Shown: piece after piece, positions 60,666-64,000 of the stretch
Layout of the letters: each line of letters opens with the position of its first letter
Position numbering within the stretch: position 1 is the first letter of the stretch
NCBI GenBank assembly: GCA_039817385.1
Contig: JBCBVY010000001.1
Span: forward strand, 1 to 64,000
DNA: 64,000 nt
Direction: 5' to 3'
Origin: JBCBCP01 sp039817385
GTDB lineage: Bacteria; Pseudomonadota; Alphaproteobacteria; Rhodobacterales; Rhodobacteraceae
Program-made: the position numbers and the translations under genes
The notes under the pieces: model-generated
What the model saw: the letters and a program-made list of their open reading frames with translations, nothing else
Told to the model about the DNA's origin: nothing
Database searches by the model: none

Positions 60666-61445
60666 TCAGGCGCGATCGCGGCTCGCTGCATTCGCCGCAC
60701 CGATCCATGCCGCAGAAAACTCAACGAGCGCGCGGAACCCGCAGAGCCGCGCCTCAGCCGCGCCCAAACGGCCCCGGGACACCGCTCCGGTCGCCTCAAA
60801 AGCCTCCCCGCAGGCGGGAAAAAGCCGCCCCAGATCGTCCGCCACATCGGGCACATCTACCCAGGCGCCCTCCCGTTTCACATGGCGGGACTTGAGCCGC
60901 CGGGGCTCTGCCAGCGTCTCGCCCATATGCAGCGCGGTGCACCGGTTCCAGCCGACCCCGATCAGCAGGATTTTCGCACCGGGCCGCGCATAAAGCGCGC
61001 CAAACGGCGTCTCAACCCCCGTCGCAAAGGCAAGGCTGTGCTGCGCGACCAATCGTTCAGCATCCGCGCCATTCACGCAGACCGAGGTCGACGGATGATC
61101 GCTGCGCTGCGTTCCGGGCCAGCTGCGAAACATCTCGGCCAGCACGCCCATCCTGTCCGTGCCCGAGCGCGCCGCGTCAAAGCCGGGCACGGCGGCGGCC
61201 ACTTCGGCGCGCTCCGCGTCCGGCAGGCTCGATGCCCAGTCCGGCAGATAGGCATCGCTTGAAAAGCCCGGCATGGCCACAGCGCCATCCGGCCGGACCG
61301 CATCCAGAAGCGCTTCCACAACGCTGCGCGCACCTCCGACGACAGACCCCACGGGCCGCAAGGACGCGTGCACAAACACCGCGTCACCGGGCCTGACACC
61401 AAGGGTTTGCAGATCGCGCGTCAGGCTGGTGCGGGTGTGGTACAT
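60666..61445 (-). CDS. AAC(3)-family N-acetyltransferase
   Basis: A 259-residue protein of the aminoglycoside 3-N-acetyltransferase/YokD fold (Antibiotic_NAT): GDAVFVHASLRPVGSVVGGARSVVEALLDAV, MPGFSSDAYLPDWAS, TGVETPFGALYARPGAKILLIGVGWNRCTALH and the C-terminal KREGAWVDVPDVADD. It uses acetyl-CoA on an amine; environmental members often have unknown natural substrates. I use ATG 61445, 12 codons inside the longest frame. Confidence 0.85.
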   Translation of the reverse strand: MYHTRTSLTRDLQTLGVRPGDAVFVHASLRPVGSVVGGARSVVEALLDAVRPDGAVAMPGFSSDAYLPDWASSLPDAERAEVAAAVPGFDAARSGTDRMGVLAEMFRSWPGTQRSDHPSTSVCVNGADAERLVAQHSLAFATGVETPFGALYARPGAKILLIGVGWNRCTALHMGETLAEPRRLKSRHVKREGAWVDVPDVADDLGRLFPACGEAFEATGAVSRGRLGAAEARLCGFRALVEFSAAWIGAANAASRDRA

Positions 61446-61638
61446 GCGGCGCACCGTAGGCACGGCGCCACGCGCACACAAGCGCCCTTGCTATCCGGGG
61501 CGAAACCCCCTAAGGCGCACACACTCAAATCCGCAGGCGGGGTTTGGGCGCGTTCGGGGAGACATCCCGCACCGTCCGCCGGTTGAAGCGCACGCTTCTC
61601 TCCCCCGCCGAGGCGAAAACCGGAAAAGGACAAAACAC

Positions 61639-62442
61639 ATGGCTCTTCCAGAGTTCTCCATGCGCCAGCTGCTTGAGGCAGGCGTGCACTTCGGCCACCA
61701 GACCCAGCGCTGGAACCCGCGCATGGCGCCCTTTATCTACGGCGCGCGCAACGGCATCCACATCATGGACCTGACGCAGACCGTCCCGATGCTGGACCAG
61801 GCGCTGCAGGTGATCCGTGAAACCGTGGCCAAGGGCGGCTCCGTTCTGTTTGTGGGCACCAAGCGCCAGGCACAGCAGCCCATCGCCGACGCCGCCGAGA
61901 AGGCCGCGCAGTACTACATGAACCACCGCTGGCTGGGCGGCACGCTGACCAACTGGCAGACCGTGTCCCAGTCCATTGGCCGCCTGCGCGCGATCGACGA
62001 GCAGGCGGAGACAGGCTTTGAAGGCCTGACCAAGAAAGAGCGCCTTGGCATGGAGCGTGACCAGTTCAAACTGCAAGCCTCGCTGGGCGGGATCCGCGAG
62101 ATGGGCGGGCGCCCGGACTTGCTGTTCGTGATCGACGTGAAGAAAGAAGCGCTGGCCGTGGCCGAAGCCAACAAGCTGGGCATCCCGGTCGTGGCCGTGG
62201 TCGACACCAACTGCTCGCCCGATGGTGTGGATTACATCATCCCCGGCAATGATGACGCGGCACGCGCGATCGCGCTTTACTGCGATCTCGCGGCGCGCGC
62301 GGCGCTCGACGGCATGACCGCCCAGCTGGGCGCGGCAGGCGTTGACCTGGGCGCCGCCGAAGAGGGCTTTGAGGAAGAGCTGGCCCCGGTCGAGGCCGCG
62401 CCCGAAGAGGCCGCAGCCGCCGAGGCACCGGCAGAAGGCTGA
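61639..62442 (+). CDS. rpsB: Ribosomal protein S2
   Basis: 267 residues: MALPEFSMRQLLEAGVHFGHQ, the coiled insertion and PGNDDAARAIALYC. The last 35 residues are an acidic Ala/Glu-rich extension common in this clade. Operon with tsf. Confidence 0.98.
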   Translation: MALPEFSMRQLLEAGVHFGHQTQRWNPRMAPFIYGARNGIHIMDLTQTVPMLDQALQVIRETVAKGGSVLFVGTKRQAQQPIADAAEKAAQYYMNHRWLGGTLTNWQTVSQSIGRLRAIDEQAETGFEGLTKKERLGMERDQFKLQASLGGIREMGGRPDLLFVIDVKKEALAVAEANKLGIPVVAVVDTNCSPDGVDYIIPGNDDAARAIALYCDLAARAALDGMTAQLGAAGVDLGAAEEGFEEELAPVEAAPEEAAAAEAPAEG

Positions 62443-62518
62443 GCCTTCGTCATGTGACTGACACATGCGGCGGGCAGGGGTCCGCCGCGAGCAAACTACT
62501 TTGAAAAGGATCACCGCG

Positions 62519-63394
62519 ATGGCAATCACCGCAGCACTGGTCAAGGAACTGCGCGACAGCACCGGCGCAGGCATGATGGACGCCAAAAAGGCGCTCACCG
62601 AATCGAATGGCGACATGGAGGCGGCCGTTGACTGGCTGCGCACTAAGGGTCTTGCAAAGGCGGCCAAGAAATCCGGCCGCACCGCGGCAGAGGGCCTCGT
62701 GGCCGTTGTCGTGGATGGCGGCACCGGCGTCGCGGTCGAGGTGAACTCGGAGACGGACTTCGTCGGCAAGAATGCCGAGTTCCAGGAGATGGTTTCTGGC
62801 ATCGCCACCGTTGCGCTTGGCGTGGACGATGTGGAGGCGCTGACGGCGGCTGACATGGGCGGCAAGCCGGTGTCCGAGGTTGTGACGGACAAGATCGCCA
62901 CCATTGGCGAAAATATGTCCGTGCGCCGCATGTCCAAGCTGACCGGCGGCACCGTCGTGTCCTACGTGCACAACGCCGCCGCCCCCGGCATGGGCAAGAT
63001 CGGCGTGCTTGTCGCGATGGACGGCGGGGACGAGGCGTTTGGCAAGCAGGTCGCGATGCACATCGCCGCCGTGAACCCGGCGGCCCTGTCGGAGGCGGAC
63101 CTCGACCCGGCTGTGGTCGAAAAGGAAAAGCAGGTCCAGATGGACATCGCCCGCGAGAGCGGCAAGCCCGAGCAGGTGATCGAAAAGATGATCGTGGGCC
63201 GGATGAAGAAGTACATGGCCGAGGTCACGCTGCTGAACCAGCAATTTGTCGTGAACCCCGACCTGACCGTTGAGGCCGCTGCCAACGAAGCTGGCGCGAC
63301 CATCACCGGCTATGCCCGCCTTGAAGTGGGCGAAGGCATCGAGGTCGAAAAGGAAGACTTCGCAGCCGAGGTCGCGAAGGCCGCACAGGGCTAG
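62519..63394 (+). CDS. tsf: Elongation factor Ts
   Basis: 291 residues with the N-terminal UBA-like domain (MAITAALVKELRDSTGAGMMDAKKAL), the TDFVGKN motif that contacts EF-Tu, and the dimerisation region. It is the nucleotide exchange factor for EF-Tu. It follows rpsB by 76 bases and is followed by a terminator. Confidence 0.98.
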   Translation: MAITAALVKELRDSTGAGMMDAKKALTESNGDMEAAVDWLRTKGLAKAAKKSGRTAAEGLVAVVVDGGTGVAVEVNSETDFVGKNAEFQEMVSGIATVALGVDDVEALTAADMGGKPVSEVVTDKIATIGENMSVRRMSKLTGGTVVSYVHNAAAPGMGKIGVLVAMDGGDEAFGKQVAMHIAAVNPAALSEADLDPAVVEKEKQVQMDIARESGKPEQVIEKMIVGRMKKYMAEVTLLNQQFVVNPDLTVEAAANEAGATITGYARLEVGEGIEVEKEDFAAEVAKAAQG

Positions 63395-63418
63395 AGGCCC
63401 GCAACCGTCACAACGAGG

Positions 63419-63448
63419 CGGCGCGACCCAACCGGGCCGCGCCGTTTT
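63419..63448 (+). terminator. Terminator of rpsB-tsf
   Basis: Stem cggcgcgaccc (63419-63429) with gggccgcgccg (63434-63444, one mismatch), followed by TTTT (63445-63448) and a T/C-rich tail. Confidence 0.85.
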
Positions 63449-63484
63449 CTCTTTTCTCCGTCCCGCGTCAGGGCGCCGCGCGTT

Positions 63485-64000
63485 CTACAAATCGACGTCG
63501 GCGCCGCCGCCGGATTGCGCCGCCTCGGCCGCCTCCATCGCCTGGGCAGCCGCCGCTGCCGTCCTGCGCAGCGTAGCACCCTTTTCTGCCCACGCACTGT
63601 TCTGCAACGCCATGCCCTGCGACACGAACACCTCAAAGCCGAACACGCCCTGATCGCCGCCAACAGAGGCGGAGATCTCCATGACCGGCCCACATCCGAC
63701 CCTGAGTGTGCGCCGCGCTTGAGAGCGGCCCTTTGGCGTGAACCTGACCTCCTGCGTCAGGCCAAACTCCATCCCCGGTGGAAACTGGCACGCCTCAAGC
63801 GCTTGCCAGCGATGCGACACACGATTGTTCGAAAGCCGGGACAGATCGCCGGAGCCGACCACGTCTTGACCATAGCGGCGCGTTAGCGCGTCGCGCAGCT
63901 GGCCCAGAAACAGGCTCCCTTGCTCCGGCCGGACCGCGCGGTAGATCATCGCGATCCGGTCCTCGCCCGCGTCCATGTCGCTATATGCGGTGTAGCCAAT
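63485..64000 (-). CDS. Protein of unknown function, 5' end beyond the window
   Basis: At least 171 codons; the frame continues out of the window (IGYTAYSD before the internal Met at 63976). The visible C-terminal part reads like a soluble periplasmic or secreted domain with one Cys (GCGPVMEISASVGG) and an Ala-rich terminal helix. I do not recognise the family. Confidence 0.6.
   Translation of the reverse strand: MGYTAYSDMDAGEDRIAMIYRAVRPEQGSLFLGQLRDALTRRYGQDVVGSGDLSRLSNNRVSHRWQALEACQFPPGMEFGLTQEVRFTPKGRSQARRTLRVGCGPVMEISASVGGDQGVFGFEVFVSQGMALQNSAWAEKGATLRRTAAAAAQAMEAAEAAQSGGGADVDL

Noticed and set aside
60666..61445. Calling the AAC(3)-family gene an antibiotic-resistance determinant
   Set aside because: The fold is broad, environmental members are chromosomal, and there is no resistance context such as an integron or transposon.

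Overview
This window is GC-rich alphaproteobacterial chromosome, most likely a member of the Rhodobacterales (Roseobacter group). The evidence is the order rplU-rpmA-obgE-proB-proA-chpT-olsB-olsA, rpsB-tsf, a CtrA-pathway phosphotransferase (ChpT), a separate methyl-THF:corrinoid methyltransferase module of methionine synthase, and a bchE-bchJ pair behind a PpsR-type operator. The last point suggests an aerobic anoxygenic phototroph or a recent descendant of one.

Layout. 1-141: right end of an IS3-family element. 0.26-5.4 kb: a large SARP-type (winged helix/BTAD, pseudo-cyclase, AAA, TPR) regulator divergent from a protein with the active-site signatures of Bacillus Tgl transglutaminase; I consider this the most unusual gene pair here. 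5.6-7.2 kb: BCCT transporter. 7.7-18.8 kb: flavodoxin, ABC exporter ATPase, permease and adaptor, then a phasin, an NDP-forming acyl-CoA ligase, an APH/AAA kinase fusion and a bactofilin-like membrane protein. All four promoter regions in this stretch carry an FNR-type TTGAT-N4-NNCAA site at a sensible distance, so I read it as one low-oxygen regulon island. 19-21.4 kb: DEAD-box helicase and a hydroxyquinol-type dioxygenase. 21.9-28.7 kb: chemotaxis genes in two converging units (cheB-cheD; STAS-cheY-cheA-cheW-cheR-cheY-unknown), each preceded by a CtrA-like site.

28.9-40.1 kb: one-carbon/cobalamin and tetrapyrrole genes (methyl-THF:corrinoid methyltransferase, bchE, bchJ, methylene-THF reductase-like, 'virulence factor' family protein). 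Interspersed are a TetR/hydrolase pair with two operators and a frameshifted HTH-TPR gene built on 150-bp tandem repeats. Ppx/GppA and RlmE follow. 40.26-50.19 kb: a candidate genomic island with an AT-rich glycosyltransferase and a 2535-residue secreted nuclease/nucleotidase. It is flanked by a 13-bp direct repeat of the 3' end of tRNA-Ser(CGA).

50.4-64 kb: tandem DUF2059 genes and the housekeeping block (L21, L27, ObgE, ProBA, ChpT, ornithine-lipid synthesis, S2, EF-Ts). Three tandem perfect hairpins lie between the convergent olsA and AAC(3)-like genes, and a repeated 3'-UTR module follows several stop codons. Most regulatory assignments rest on motif matching by eye.
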